Shown here piece by piece: positions 7,905 through 16,082 of a stretch of 64,000 nucleotides of DNA. The notes beneath the pieces were generated by a model that saw nothing but the letters and a program-made list of their open reading frames with translations, made no database searches and had not been told where the DNA came from. Source of the stretch: Verrucomicrobiaceae bacterium. Lineage in GTDB: Bacteria; Pseudomonadota; Gammaproteobacteria; Pseudomonadales; CAMLJR01. The stretch is taken from positions 124,001 to 188,000 of the forward strand of contig JAQGNY010000040.1 of the NCBI GenBank assembly GCA_028293825.1, given 5' to 3'. The first letter of the stretch is position 1; each line of letters begins with the position of its first letter. Both the position numbers and the translations under genes were made by a program.

Positions 7905-7960
7905 CAGACCCGCTCTCGAAGGGAGGATTAGGCGGCAACTTCGAAGGCTCGCAGATTGCA

Positions 7961-8749
7961 TCACAATCGATATATCCCCTTCAGCTCTCGCTGAAGCACG
8001 TGAAACCCGGCCTCTATGCTTCCCTTAGGAAAGGGAACATAAGCAACTCCTGAAAGGTTGGTTGGGATGTTCACCCCTTCCTCGTGAAGAAGAACGACAG
8101 AACTTCTTCCATAGCGACCTTGAAAAAAGCCTATCTCATGCATGACGTTTTCTCGAACGCGCGCCTCAACTTCGTTTGCGACGTCATCACCAGTCATGAC
8201 TATGACCGCGCTGTCGCAGCGCGCGGCGCTGTCAATTAGCTTCTCGATAATCGTTCGACCAAGGTTGGCTTCCTGAGCCAGCTCGATTGTGGGAAGGCAA
8301 ACGTCTTTCTCGATGTGAGCCTGAACCGCGCGCCAATCATTGGATTGTCCGTGGGTTATGAATACACGGCGAACTAGCTCGGACTTAGGTTGCTCAAGTT
8401 CGCTGTTGGCTCTCAGTTCAAAGATTTGATCAATGTCGCGAATCAGTCGCTCAGTTTGTGCTCGCGAGAAATGATAGGGAGTCTCTTGATTTGGAATAGG
8501 AGCTGTCATTGCCACCTCAGGCTCGACTTTTATAGGTTGAAAGTCTCCATATAAATCCGGCAGAGCCTGTTTTAAATCCTCAAGAAGTCGCGCCGCTTGG
8601 ATAAAGTAATGTTGCGCCAGGTCTGGTTGAAAGGTACTACGTGTCAAGACCTCGCTGCTGCGATTGCGACTAACGTTCTCATTCATGAGTGCGGTCACCG
8701 CTTTTTGTATGCCTGATAGCTTGGCCATGGTGATCGACAGAACATTCAT
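7961..8749 (-). CDS. TIR-like (PF10137-type) putative antiphage effector
   Basis: 262 residues. The C-terminal half (from about 120) matches the predicted nucleotide-binding TIR-like domain of CAP12/Pycsar-type effectors: 'RRVFITHGQSNDW', 'GRTIIEKLIDSAARCDSAVI', 'MTGDDV', 'RENVMHEIGFFQGRYGRS', 'GVAYVPF'. In known systems this domain degrades NAD+ when activated by a cyclic nucleotide or a sensor; the Glu in TIIEKL is the likely catalytic residue. The N-terminal 115 residues are helical and unrecognised, perhaps a sensor. The start at 8749 has a GAGGAG site. No cyclase gene is adjacent. Activity against phage is inferred. Confidence 0.75.
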   Translation of the reverse strand: MNVLSITMAKLSGIQKAVTALMNENVSRNRSSEVLTRSTFQPDLAQHYFIQAARLLEDLKQALPDLYGDFQPIKVEPEVAMTAPIPNQETPYHFSRAQTERLIRDIDQIFELRANSELEQPKSELVRRVFITHGQSNDWRAVQAHIEKDVCLPTIELAQEANLGRTIIEKLIDSAARCDSAVIVMTGDDVANEVEARVRENVMHEIGFFQGRYGRSSVVLLHEEGVNIPTNLSGVAYVPFPKGSIEAGFHVLQRELKGIYRL

Positions 8750-8798
8750 TCGGAAGCTCCTCGTATGATTCGCAAAGCGTTGATCGTCGACTCTGCTG

Positions 8799-8870
8799 CC
8801 CAACTATTTATTGAACGCCTTCCGCGCAAATTTAGTAACTAAGCGCGAGCATCAGCCAATTTTTGTTTTT
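8799..8870 (-). other. Possible attC-like end upstream of the TIR gene
   Basis: On the minus strand the segment ends with 'GTTCAATAAATAGTTGGGC'; GTTGGGC is an exact GTTRRRY core, and CGCG-containing arms lie before it. The opposite core is not clear. It could be the end of a lost upstream cassette. I see no gene between here and 9571. Confidence 0.35.
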
Positions 8871-8978
8871 AGCTGCAAACACAGAAGCACTAACAAAGCG
8901 CTCCATCTTTACAGCCTCTCGTTTTTACTTTGGAAGCTGCGCCAGCGCGGGGGAAGGGCACTATCCATAGTTGAATTG

Positions 8979-9026
8979 CAGATTAACCCGAATGCTTTTT
9001 TCGCTGCCAGTGCTTCCCGCCGAACG
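8979..9026. repeat. Repeat copy 2 (partner at 854-900)
   Basis: Aligns with 854-900 in the same orientation. This copy is extended by a hairpin, CCGCC paired with GGCGG around GAACGGCA, ending near 9034. It lies just beyond the last attC-like remnant, so with its partner it brackets the cassette region. Confidence 0.6.
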
Positions 9027-9118
9027 GCAGGCGGTGATAAACGCCTCGCTATTTATCGGCAGGCTTATTAGGAGTGAACTTGGGTTTGATGTGGGGGAGG
9101 TTTGGCTTGCGTAAGACA

Positions 9119-9496
9119 AGCCGGTGCTAATGTGAAGTGAGATCGAGCTTATTTTTTTATAGCTCGGGCTCTGAAAAACAAAGCTCGGGTTTACTTCGAA
9201 TCAGCTCGATCTATAAAAATTAGAGCTCGAGCTTGTTTGGAGTTAGCTCGATCTCAGTTGCTTATAGTTGGAGCTTTAAAAAAGTAAGCTGCAGCTCATT
9301 CTGGATTAGCTCGTGCTCGCTTTTTTATAGCTCGATCTAACGTCGAGTTAGATAAAGCTACCTCTGGGATAGATCGAGCTTGGTCTGGTATAGCTCAAGC
9401 TTACCCTGAGATAGATCGAGCTTGGTTTGATATAGCTCGAGCTGGGTCCGGGATAGATCGAGCTCACTTTTAGCCAGCTTAGGCTGACTGAGGATG
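9119..9496. repeat. Phased 21-bp tandem array with palindromic cores (array A)
   Basis: Seventeen consecutive units of exactly 21 bp run from 9140 to 9496, with one more degenerate unit at 9119-9139. Each starts with a version of the 10-bp palindrome AGCTCGAGCT (often AGATCGAGCT or AGCTCGATCT) followed by 11 variable bases that usually end in AT. Spacing never slips. A period of 21 bp is two turns of B-DNA, so all cores face one side of the helix. The period also equals seven codons, but every frame I read through it on either strand meets stops. It fills most of the gap between the TIR gene and the DUF486 gene. Confidence 0.85.
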
Positions 9497-9570
9497 AGAA
9501 CTGCCCAGCCGCACTGTTGCCGCTGCGACAAAATTAACGCGGCAATGGAGCAACTACCGCGCGGGTTGCT

Positions 9571-9927
9571 TTACGCAATCGGCGCCTGCCGAAACATAAA
9601 GTACACGGCGCCAAGCAGGCACAACCCCGCCCATAAAAAATCGAGCCGGAATGGTTGTTTCATATAGAACACGGCGAACGGCACGAACACGGACAGGGTG
9701 ATGACTTCCTGCAGGATTTTGAGCTGCGACAGATTCATCATGGTGTAGCCGATGCGGTTGGCGGGGACTTGCAGCAGGTATTCAAAAAGGGCAATGCCCC
9801 AGCTGAACAGCGCAGCGATCCACCACGGTTTGTCCTGCAGATTGCGCAGGTGCGCGTACCACGCGAAGGTCATGAAGATGTTGGAGCACACCAACAGCAC
9901 ACTGGTTTGCAGCATAACTAGAGACAC
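9571..9927 (-). CDS. DMT-like small membrane protein, DUF486 family
   Basis: 118 residues with four predicted membrane helices, beginning 'VMLQTSVLLVCSNIFMTFAW', with the conserved 'YLLQVPANRIGY' and 'QLKILQEVITLSVFVPFAVF' of the DUF486 family. It resembles half of a drug/metabolite transporter and sits in the inner membrane. Substrate unknown. It is flanked on both sides by phased repeat arrays, which is unusual and may affect its expression. Confidence 0.85.
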   Translation of the reverse strand: MSLVMLQTSVLLVCSNIFMTFAWYAHLRNLQDKPWWIAALFSWGIALFEYLLQVPANRIGYTMMNLSQLKILQEVITLSVFVPFAVFYMKQPFRLDFLWAGLCLLGAVYFMFRQAPIA

Positions 9928-9934
9928 TATTCAC

Positions 9935-10121
9935 CTCGGCATATTGAAGTCATCGCCCCGGCACATTGCTATCGCCCGGGCAAAGGAAGCGCGATCCGTT
10001 GCGACGGTGTTGCGTCCAGACGCAATGGTATTTCATCTCAAGGCGATGATCTTTTATCTGAAGATAATGATCTTTCTCGCACAACAACGATCTTCTCTGA
10101 GGACGGTGATCCTCTCGCGGA
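9935..10121. repeat. Degenerate ~21-bp repeat array (array B)
   Basis: About nine imperfect units of 19-22 bp lie between the DUF486 start and the DnaJ-related stop. The clearest form is CGATGATCTT then TTATCTGAAG; the GATC words start at 10048, 10069, 10089 and 10108. Units to the left are GC-rich and more diverged (ATCGCCCCGGC, ATCGCCCGGGC). The unit differs from that of array A, but the period is similar. Confidence 0.5.
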
Positions 10122-10134
10122 TAAACCAGTCGAT

Positions 10135-10767
10135 TTAAGCGCCGGCCGCCGCGCTCAATAATTCATAGGCGGCGCGTATCGCCAAAAACTGGGTGCTGTC
10201 GCCGCCGCGATCCGGGTGCGTTTGCGCCGCCAGCCGTCGGTATTGCCGCTTGATCGCGGGCCAGTCGGCGGTGGCGTCGAGTTGCAATGTGGCCAGCGCG
10301 TCGGCGCGGCCATCGTGGGCGTGAAAACGCCGCCAGAAACCGTCGAGCAAATCGGCCACCGCCGCGCTATCGGTGGTCAGTAGTTGTTGCCAGTCGAGGT
10401 AGTAATCGCGCAATGCGGAATTCGTTTCCAACGCGACGGCGGCGGATTCGCTGGCGACGGGGGACTCCAGCGCGATGCGCAGCGGCGAGATGTGCAACCA
10501 CAGCTGCTCGTCCGCCCACAACACTGACTGCAGGCGATACAGCGCGTTCATCAGCAGGAAGTGTTTTTGAAACAGCGCGACGTTCGCATCGGCCGCTTCT
10601 TTGCCGGCCTCTTTGGCTATTTCTTGCGTGAAAGCACCGCTCGCTTCGATCCGTTTCAGCAGTTCGTATTCGCTGATGCCGGCGGGCGCGGCGCGCAGCG
10701 CATCGAGCACCAACGGCAGCAGTGGATTCGGCGGTGCGGAATCGGCCATCAACAAATCGTCGGGCAC
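10135..10767 (-). CDS. DnaJ-related co-chaperone
   Basis: 210 residues. The N-terminal part (LLPLVLDALRAAPAGISEYE, then 'HFLLMNALYRLQSVLW') matches the DNAJ_related domain. The C-terminal 55 residues are a J domain with 'IKRQYRRLAAQTHPDRGGD', including the HPD that stimulates Hsp70 ATPase. Unlike DnaJ, the J domain is at the C-terminus and there is no Gly/Phe or zinc region. A GTG start with GGGAG before it lies three bases after the stop of the oxygenase gene, so translation is probably coupled. Confidence 0.8.
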   Translation of the reverse strand: MPDDLLMADSAPPNPLLPLVLDALRAAPAGISEYELLKRIEASGAFTQEIAKEAGKEAADANVALFQKHFLLMNALYRLQSVLWADEQLWLHISPLRIALESPVASESAAVALETNSALRDYYLDWQQLLTTDSAAVADLLDGFWRRFHAHDGRADALATLQLDATADWPAIKRQYRRLAAQTHPDRGGDSTQFLAIRAAYELLSAAAGA

Positions 10768-10770
10768 GGT

Positions 10771-11406
10771 TCAGGCTCCCCGGTTCCGAAACCAAGCGGC
10801 GATGCTGTAGCGATCCGCTTTGGCTGCGAGTACTTCGTGCGGAAATTCCGCGCTGAGAAAGAACACCGCGCTGCCGCCGACCGGCGCGAGGCGCGCGATT
10901 TCTTGCTCGGCATCCGCGTCGACGAGCAGCAATTCGCCGCCGTCCGCTTCGTTCCAGTTGTCATTTAAATAGAACACCGCCGACACCACGCGCTGTTGCG
11001 TGGCTTCATTTTCGGCTGGGGCAGATCGGTCTTTGGTTTGAAACGTATCGACATGGCGCCGGTAAAACTGGCCCGGGGCGTAGTGGGCGTAATGCGCTTC
11101 GCAATCGGTCAACCCCAAAAACAGCTGGCGATTGAGCGCCTGGCGCAGTGTGTCGAGCATGTCGAGGAAACCGCGCTGGACGGGGCTGACGCCATCCAGC
11201 CACAGCGTGGAATCGCTGCGCTGCTGCGGCATCTGCTGACGCTGCGCGGCGCGACCGACCGCCGCCGGACGCAAGCTGGAATGCTTTCCCAATAGATCCG
11301 CGCGCAGTGCGGCCACCGTATCCTCCGCAATTAGTGACGGCAGATGGCACCAGCCGCTGTCGCGCAGGGCGGCGGCAATCAGCGCGGTCGATTCATTGGT
11401 GCTCAC
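10771..11406 (-). CDS. 2OG-Fe(II) oxygenase (prolyl 4-hydroxylase type)
   Basis: About 211 residues. The iron and 2-oxoglutarate ligands are visible: His and Asp in 'FYRRHVDTF', the distal His in 'EFPHEVLAA', and Arg in 'DRYSIAAWFRNR'. 'VFYLNDNWNEADGGELLL' is the usual strand region of the SM-20/P4H group. Such enzymes hydroxylate protein or small-molecule substrates. I chose the GTG at 11406; the frame extends to a TTG at 11460. It is coupled to the DnaJ-related gene downstream. Confidence 0.8.
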   Translation of the reverse strand: MSTNESTALIAAALRDSGWCHLPSLIAEDTVAALRADLLGKHSSLRPAAVGRAAQRQQMPQQRSDSTLWLDGVSPVQRGFLDMLDTLRQALNRQLFLGLTDCEAHYAHYAPGQFYRRHVDTFQTKDRSAPAENEATQQRVVSAVFYLNDNWNEADGGELLLVDADAEQEIARLAPVGGSAVFFLSAEFPHEVLAAKADRYSIAAWFRNRGA

Positions 11407-11676
11407 GGGCGACGGTTTTCCAATGCAATGATTTTCCAAGTTAAGGTAACGATGCGGCAACGCTAGGCGGTTTTAATACGATAGGCAATCGGTCGCCCGG
11501 CGAGTGCGTTTCGGCTATCCTTGCGCCCTAATACAGCTGGCTATTTTTGCGGCTTAAAACCGCCTGCTGGTCTTGCGCTCGAACGCAGCCTGCCGGCGGC
11601 GATAATAATTCGATAGCAGCATCCTCAGCTTCGCAAACCCTTTTCCCAGCTTCACAACAAGGGCGGCATGCAAATA

Positions 11677-12345
11677 ATGAAAGTTCTGGTGATCGAGGAC
11701 GACCCGGAAATGCGCGAGTTCCTGCTGCAGGGCTTGGCGCGCGAAGGCCATACGCTGGAGAGCGCGGCAGACGGCATTGCCGGCTTGGCCGCCGCCGAAA
11801 AGGCATTCGATGTGATCGTGCTGGACCGCATGATGCCAGGGCTGGATGGCATTCAAGTACTGACCGCATTGCGCGAGCGCGGCCAGCAGACGCCGGTGTT
11901 GATGTTGAGCGCGCTCGGCGATGTCGATCACCGCGTCAGCGGCCTGCAACACGGTGCCGACGATTATCTGGCCAAACCGTTTTCATTCGTCGAGCTGTCG
12001 GCGCGGCTCGACGCGCTGCACCGGCGCGACAATAAGAATGAAGCGACCTCGCTGCAAATCGACGATCTGTCGGTCGATCTGATCACCCACACGGTCAAAC
12101 GCGGCGAGCAGGTTATCGAGCTGTGGCCGCTCGAATACCGGCTGCTCGAATATTTAATGCGCAATGCCGAACGCGTGGTGACGCGCAATATGCTGCTCGA
12201 AAATGTCTGGAATCTCAGCTTCGATCCGCAGACCAATGTGGTTGAAGTACATATGAGCCGCCTGCGCGGCAAGATCGATAAAGGTTTCACCACACGCCTG
12301 ATTCAGACGGTACGAGGCTCCGGTTATGTACTCCGTGAGCCTTGA
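11677..12345 (+). CDS. OmpR/PhoB-type response regulator
   Basis: 222 residues from the ATG at 11677 (MKVLVIEDDPEMR); a possible ATG lies three codons earlier. The receiver domain has the acidic pair ED, phospho-Asp in 'VIVLDRMMP', and Lys in 'LAKPFSFVEL'. The winged-helix DNA-binding domain ends with 'VHMSRLRGKIDKGF' and 'TVRGSGYVL'. Its last 20 bases overlap the start of the sensor kinase gene, so the two form one operon and act as a pair. The signal is not evident. Confidence 0.9.
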   Translation: MKVLVIEDDPEMREFLLQGLAREGHTLESAADGIAGLAAAEKAFDVIVLDRMMPGLDGIQVLTALRERGQQTPVLMLSALGDVDHRVSGLQHGADDYLAKPFSFVELSARLDALHRRDNKNEATSLQIDDLSVDLITHTVKRGEQVIELWPLEYRLLEYLMRNAERVVTRNMLLENVWNLSFDPQTNVVEVHMSRLRGKIDKGFTTRLIQTVRGSGYVLREP

Positions 12346-13759
12346 GTCAAAACTCGGTTGGCGCAGCTCGATACTGCGTTTCACGCTAACCTCCGGCCTG
12401 ATTCTGTGGATTCTGAATAGCGCGGTTGTGATCGGCATTTATGATTTCACGCTGCGCGCGCTGGTCGGCGATATCGGTCACCGCATCGATGTGAAAATCG
12501 ACCGCCGCCTGCAGGAATGGCCGAAGCAACTGCCACAGCACGCCGGCGTCACCGGCTGGATTTACCGCCAGCTCGCCATCGAAATCGCCGATCTGCAGGA
12601 TTGCGTCGCGCTGCGCGACCGCGACGGCGAAACGCAAATCGCCAACATCAATTTGGCCGAGACGCCGCAGTTTCGGTATCGCAACTTCTACACCGCGACG
12701 TTCACCGGTCACCGCTGGCAGAACGACAGCACGCCGTCCGATTCCATCACCTGTCTGGTCACTGAGCGCGTGTTAACGGACGGCGGTCGCCTGACTTACG
12801 GCGTGCCGTTCGATAGTTATCTGAGCACGATTCAAGTGCTGAGCCGACTGCGACTGTGGGGCTTGGTGCTGACTGCCATCGTCACGCTTGGCGTGCCGTT
12901 GATGCTCGGTCTGCGCATCGTGCAGCGGCTGCGCGGTATTCAGGATGTGTGCGATCGCGTCGCCACCGGCGATCTGAAACAGCGCGCGCAAATCACCAAC
13001 AGCAACGACGATATCGACCGCATCGCGGCGGCGATCAATCACATGCTCGATCAGATCGAGCAGTTGATGGAAGGCGTGCGCGAGGTATCCGACGCGATTG
13101 CGCACGATCTGAAAACGCCGCTGGCGCGGCTGCGTGGGCAGCTCGAATTGCTGCTGAGTATTTCCGAGCGCAGCGACGATGCCATCGACGCGGTCATTGC
13201 CGAAGCCGATCAGGTATTGAATGCGTTCAATGCGCTACTGCGCATCGCCCAGCTCGAACAGGGCACGCGGCGGCAGGCGTTTATTCACTTCGATTTTCGC
13301 GTCGTGCTCGAACATGTGCGCGATATCTATGAGCTGGTGTTCGCCGACAAGAATATTCAATTTCAGATCGAACAAAGCGCGACGCCATTTCCCGTTTATG
13401 GCGACCGTGAACTGTGGTTGCAGACGGTCAGCAATTTGCTCGATAACGCCTATAAATACACACCAGAAGGCGGCAGCGTGAGTATTGCCATGCGCCGCAC
13501 CGCCGATCATATCGAATTGAAAATCAGCGACAGCGGTCCGGGTATTCCGCGCGACGAACATAAAAATGTGTTCAAGCGTTTTTATCGGCTCGACAAGCAC
13601 CGCAGCCAGAAAGGCACGGGGCTCGGTTTGAGCCTGGTAGCCGCGGTGTGCAAGGTGCATAACGCCAGTATTGCGCTGGATAATGTGCACGGTTTGGTGG
13701 TCACGATTGAGATGCCGTTGGACGTTCACGCGGAGCCGATCGAGACCACAATCGTATAA
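12326..13759 (+). CDS. Sensor histidine kinase, partner of the preceding regulator
   Basis: 477 residues. Two membrane helices (around residues 17-37 and 170-190, 'LWGLVLTAIVTLGVPLML') enclose a periplasmic sensor domain of about 130 residues. HAMP follows, then the phospho-acceptor His in 'VSDAIAHDLKTPLARL', N-box 'NLLDNAYKYTPEGG', G1 'SDSGPGIP' and G2 'KGTGLGLSL'. It phosphorylates the co-transcribed OmpR-type regulator. The DLKTPL variant of the H box is common in the PfeS/QseC-like kinases. Confidence 0.9.
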   Translation: MYSVSLESKLGWRSSILRFTLTSGLILWILNSAVVIGIYDFTLRALVGDIGHRIDVKIDRRLQEWPKQLPQHAGVTGWIYRQLAIEIADLQDCVALRDRDGETQIANINLAETPQFRYRNFYTATFTGHRWQNDSTPSDSITCLVTERVLTDGGRLTYGVPFDSYLSTIQVLSRLRLWGLVLTAIVTLGVPLMLGLRIVQRLRGIQDVCDRVATGDLKQRAQITNSNDDIDRIAAAINHMLDQIEQLMEGVREVSDAIAHDLKTPLARLRGQLELLLSISERSDDAIDAVIAEADQVLNAFNALLRIAQLEQGTRRQAFIHFDFRVVLEHVRDIYELVFADKNIQFQIEQSATPFPVYGDRELWLQTVSNLLDNAYKYTPEGGSVSIAMRRTADHIELKISDSGPGIPRDEHKNVFKRFYRLDKHRSQKGTGLGLSLVAAVCKVHNASIALDNVHGLVVTIEMPLDVHAEPIETTIV

Positions 13760-13873
13760 GTACATCTACGACCATGGCCAAAATGCTCAGTTGCGCGTAG
13801 AATCCGCGCCTCGACAAATTCGCTACCGATTGTCCACTGCATAGGGCCTGGGCATAGCGTAGCGTCCAGGCAG

Positions 13874-15727
13874 ATGACAGCGATGAGCGAACCGACCGAT
13901 TTCACCGGTCTCGGGTTACCCGAGACTTTGCTTTCTACTTTGACTTCCCTTGGCTATAAAACGCCTTCTCCGATTCAGCAAATGGCGATCCCAGTGCTGT
14001 TATCTGGCCGCGATTTGATTGGCCAAGCGCAAACCGGCACCGGTAAAACCGCCGCGTTCGCACTGCCCATTTTGACCACGCTGACCACTCCCGAAGCGTT
14101 GACCGTCAAAACCCCACAAGCATTGATCCTGGCACCGACCCGCGAACTGGCGATGCAGGTTGCCGAAGCGTTCACGCGTTACAGCGAAAACCTTGGCCGC
14201 TGCAAAGTGCTCGCTGTTTACGGCGGTCAGTCGATGCGCGATCAATTACAAGAACTGAAGCGCGGCGTGCAAATCGTCGTCGGCACTCCAGGCCGGCTGC
14301 TTGATCACTTGAATCGCAAATCGCTCGACCTCAGCGCCCTGAAATGGGTGGTAATGGACGAAGCCGATGAAATGCTGCGCATGGGTTTTATCGACGACGT
14401 CGAAGCGATTCTGGCGCACACCGGCGGCAAACAGCAGACCGCGCTGTTCTCCGCGACGATGCCGCCGCGCATCAAAAACATTGCCGACCGCTACCTGCGC
14501 GACGCCGAGCGCGTGCTCATTCCAGCCGCCACGCAAACCGTTGCCGCCATCGCTCAATATGTCGTGTGGGCACGTCAGCGCGAAAAACCGCTGGCTGTAG
14601 CGCGTTTGTTGGCCGCTGAAGAATTCGACGCTGCCATCATCTTCACCCGCACCCGCGAAAGCACCTCCGAACTCGCCGACCATCTGTGCAATTGCGGCCA
14701 CGCTGCACAAGCAATTAATGGCGACATGAATCAATCGCAGCGCGAGCAAACCATCGCTCTGCTGAAAGCCGGCAAGATCGACATTCTGGTTGCGACCGAC
14801 GTGGCCGCGCGCGGTCTCGATGTTGAACGCATCAGCCTGGTCATCAACTATGACCTGCCGCACGAACCCGATACCTATGTGCATCGCATTGGCCGTACCG
14901 GCCGCGCCGGTCGTACCGGTCGCGCTGTAGTGCTGGCCGATCCGCGCGATCGCCGTGGCATTCGCGTGATCGAACAACACACGCGTCAGCCGCTGCAAAA
15001 TCTCGAACTGCCCACCGACGAAGAAGTTAAAAAACGTCGCAGCGATCGCTTCCGTCAAACGTTGGCGGAAAAACTCGGCCACGCTGACGCGGCTTCCTGG
15101 CATAGCGCTATCGACGAATTGAAAAGCGAATTGAGCCTGACTCTTGGCGATCTGGCTGCCGGTTTGCTGGCATTGCTCGCCGATCAGCAAGGCTTGAACG
15201 CGAAACTGCCGCCGGCGCCGTCACCGGTTGCCGCCGAACGTCGCGATTCAAACCCGCGCGGGGAACGTTCAGAGCGCCCGGATCGCTCCGAACGTTCTTC
15301 ATCGTCCGAGCGTCCGCCGCGTCGCGAACGCAGCGAGCGCAATGACGGTCCGATGGATCGCTACCGCATCGCCGTCGGCCGTGCGCACGACATTCGCGTC
15401 AGCGACGTGGTCGGCGCCATCGCCAACGAAGCCGGCATCGACAGCGGCAATATCGGCCGCATTCAATTGTTCGACGACTACACCACGGTCGATCTGCCGC
15501 TGGGCCTGTCGAAAGAAGTCCTGCAGCATTTGAAAACGGTGCGCGTGCGCGGCCATATGATGAATATTTCGGTCGCAGCAGCCGGTGCCGGCGAAAGCGC
15601 GTCGCCGCGTAAACGTCGCGAGCCGAGTGAAGGCGCCGCAGCGCGTCCGCCACGTGAAAATCGCGAAGTGCGCAGACCACGTGAAGATGCCGGCGCACCG
15701 CGCAAGCGTCTGGCGTTAAAGCACTGA
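13874..15727 (+). CDS. deaD: DEAD-box RNA helicase, DeaD/CsdA type
   Basis: 617 residues. The helicase core has the Q motif region 'PSPIQQMAIP', Walker A 'AQTGTGKT', the 'DEAD' box in 'VVMDEADEML', 'SAT', and 'HRIGRTGRAGRTGRA'. A charged Arg/Glu/Ser-rich linker (about residues 455-495) leads to a DbpA-type RNA-binding domain ('RYRIAVGRAHDIRVSDVVG' to 'RVRGHMMNISVA') and a basic tail. In related bacteria it unwinds RNA in ribosome assembly and mRNA decay, often at low temperature. The ATG nine bases downstream is an alternative start. Confidence 0.9.
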   Translation: MTAMSEPTDFTGLGLPETLLSTLTSLGYKTPSPIQQMAIPVLLSGRDLIGQAQTGTGKTAAFALPILTTLTTPEALTVKTPQALILAPTRELAMQVAEAFTRYSENLGRCKVLAVYGGQSMRDQLQELKRGVQIVVGTPGRLLDHLNRKSLDLSALKWVVMDEADEMLRMGFIDDVEAILAHTGGKQQTALFSATMPPRIKNIADRYLRDAERVLIPAATQTVAAIAQYVVWARQREKPLAVARLLAAEEFDAAIIFTRTRESTSELADHLCNCGHAAQAINGDMNQSQREQTIALLKAGKIDILVATDVAARGLDVERISLVINYDLPHEPDTYVHRIGRTGRAGRTGRAVVLADPRDRRGIRVIEQHTRQPLQNLELPTDEEVKKRRSDRFRQTLAEKLGHADAASWHSAIDELKSELSLTLGDLAAGLLALLADQQGLNAKLPPAPSPVAAERRDSNPRGERSERPDRSERSSSSERPPRRERSERNDGPMDRYRIAVGRAHDIRVSDVVGAIANEAGIDSGNIGRIQLFDDYTTVDLPLGLSKEVLQHLKTVRVRGHMMNISVAAAGAGESASPRKRREPSEGAAARPPRENREVRRPREDAGAPRKRLALKH

Positions 15728-15759
15728 TACTTTATTAAATCGATAAGGAGAAGTTACGC

Positions 15760-16041
15760 ATGTTTAAAGTTAATGAGTATTTCGCCGGCAACGTAAAATC
15801 GATTGCATTTCAAGGCGAAAAATTACCGGCAACAGTCGGCGTGATGGCACCGGGCGAATACGAGTTCGGCACCAGCCAGCGCGAAGTAATGACCGTGGTG
15901 AGCGGCGCGCTGACGGTGAAATTACCGGGCGCAAGCGACTGGCAAACCTTCGCCAGCGGCAGCTCGTTCGAAGTCGCTGCGGATCAGAAATTCCAGCTAC
16001 AAGTAGCACAAGACACAGCCTATCTCTGCACTTACGGCTGA
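15760..16041 (+). CDS. ppnP: Pyrimidine/purine nucleoside phosphorylase
   Basis: 93 residues matching the PpnP (YaiE/DUF1255) cupin family over its whole length: '[14 protein letters not shown]', '[14 protein letters not shown]'-like segment ([14 protein letters not shown]), '[14 protein letters not shown]' and '[11 protein letters not shown]'. PpnP cleaves nucleosides with phosphate to give bases and ribose 1-phosphate. A clear ribosome site (AAGGAG) precedes the ATG and a strong terminator follows. It may be expressed from its own promoter or by read-through from the helicase gene 32 bases upstream. Confidence 0.9.
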   Translation: MFKVNEYFAGNVKSIAFQGEKLPATVGVMAPGEYEFGTSQREVMTVVSGALTVKLPGASDWQTFASGSSFEVAADQKFQLQVAQDTAYLCTYG

Positions 16042-16047
16042 GCGCAG

Positions 16048-16082
16048 GTGGACCGGATGTAATCATCCGGTCCACGCTTTTT
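16048..16082 (+). terminator. Intrinsic terminator after ppnP
   Basis: Perfect 12-bp arms GTGGACCGGATG and CATCCGGTCCAC with a short loop, followed by GCTTTTT. It starts 6 bases after the stop codon. Confidence 0.9.

Noticed and set aside
8811-9071. Plus-strand open frame of 86 codons
   Set aside because: It runs across an attC-like end and the repeat at 8979, has no ribosome site and no protein-like pattern.
8870-9118. Integron integrase or attI site
   Set aside because: No tyrosine recombinase frame exists on either side of the cluster in this window.
9119-9496. CRISPR array
   Set aside because: The conserved part is only about 10 bp, units are 21 bp and vary, and no cas genes are near. 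It is a degenerate phased repeat.
9140-9496. Heptad-repeat protein gene
   Set aside because: Frames through the array hit stop codons on both strands and no start with ribosome site was found; noted only as a possible decayed origin.
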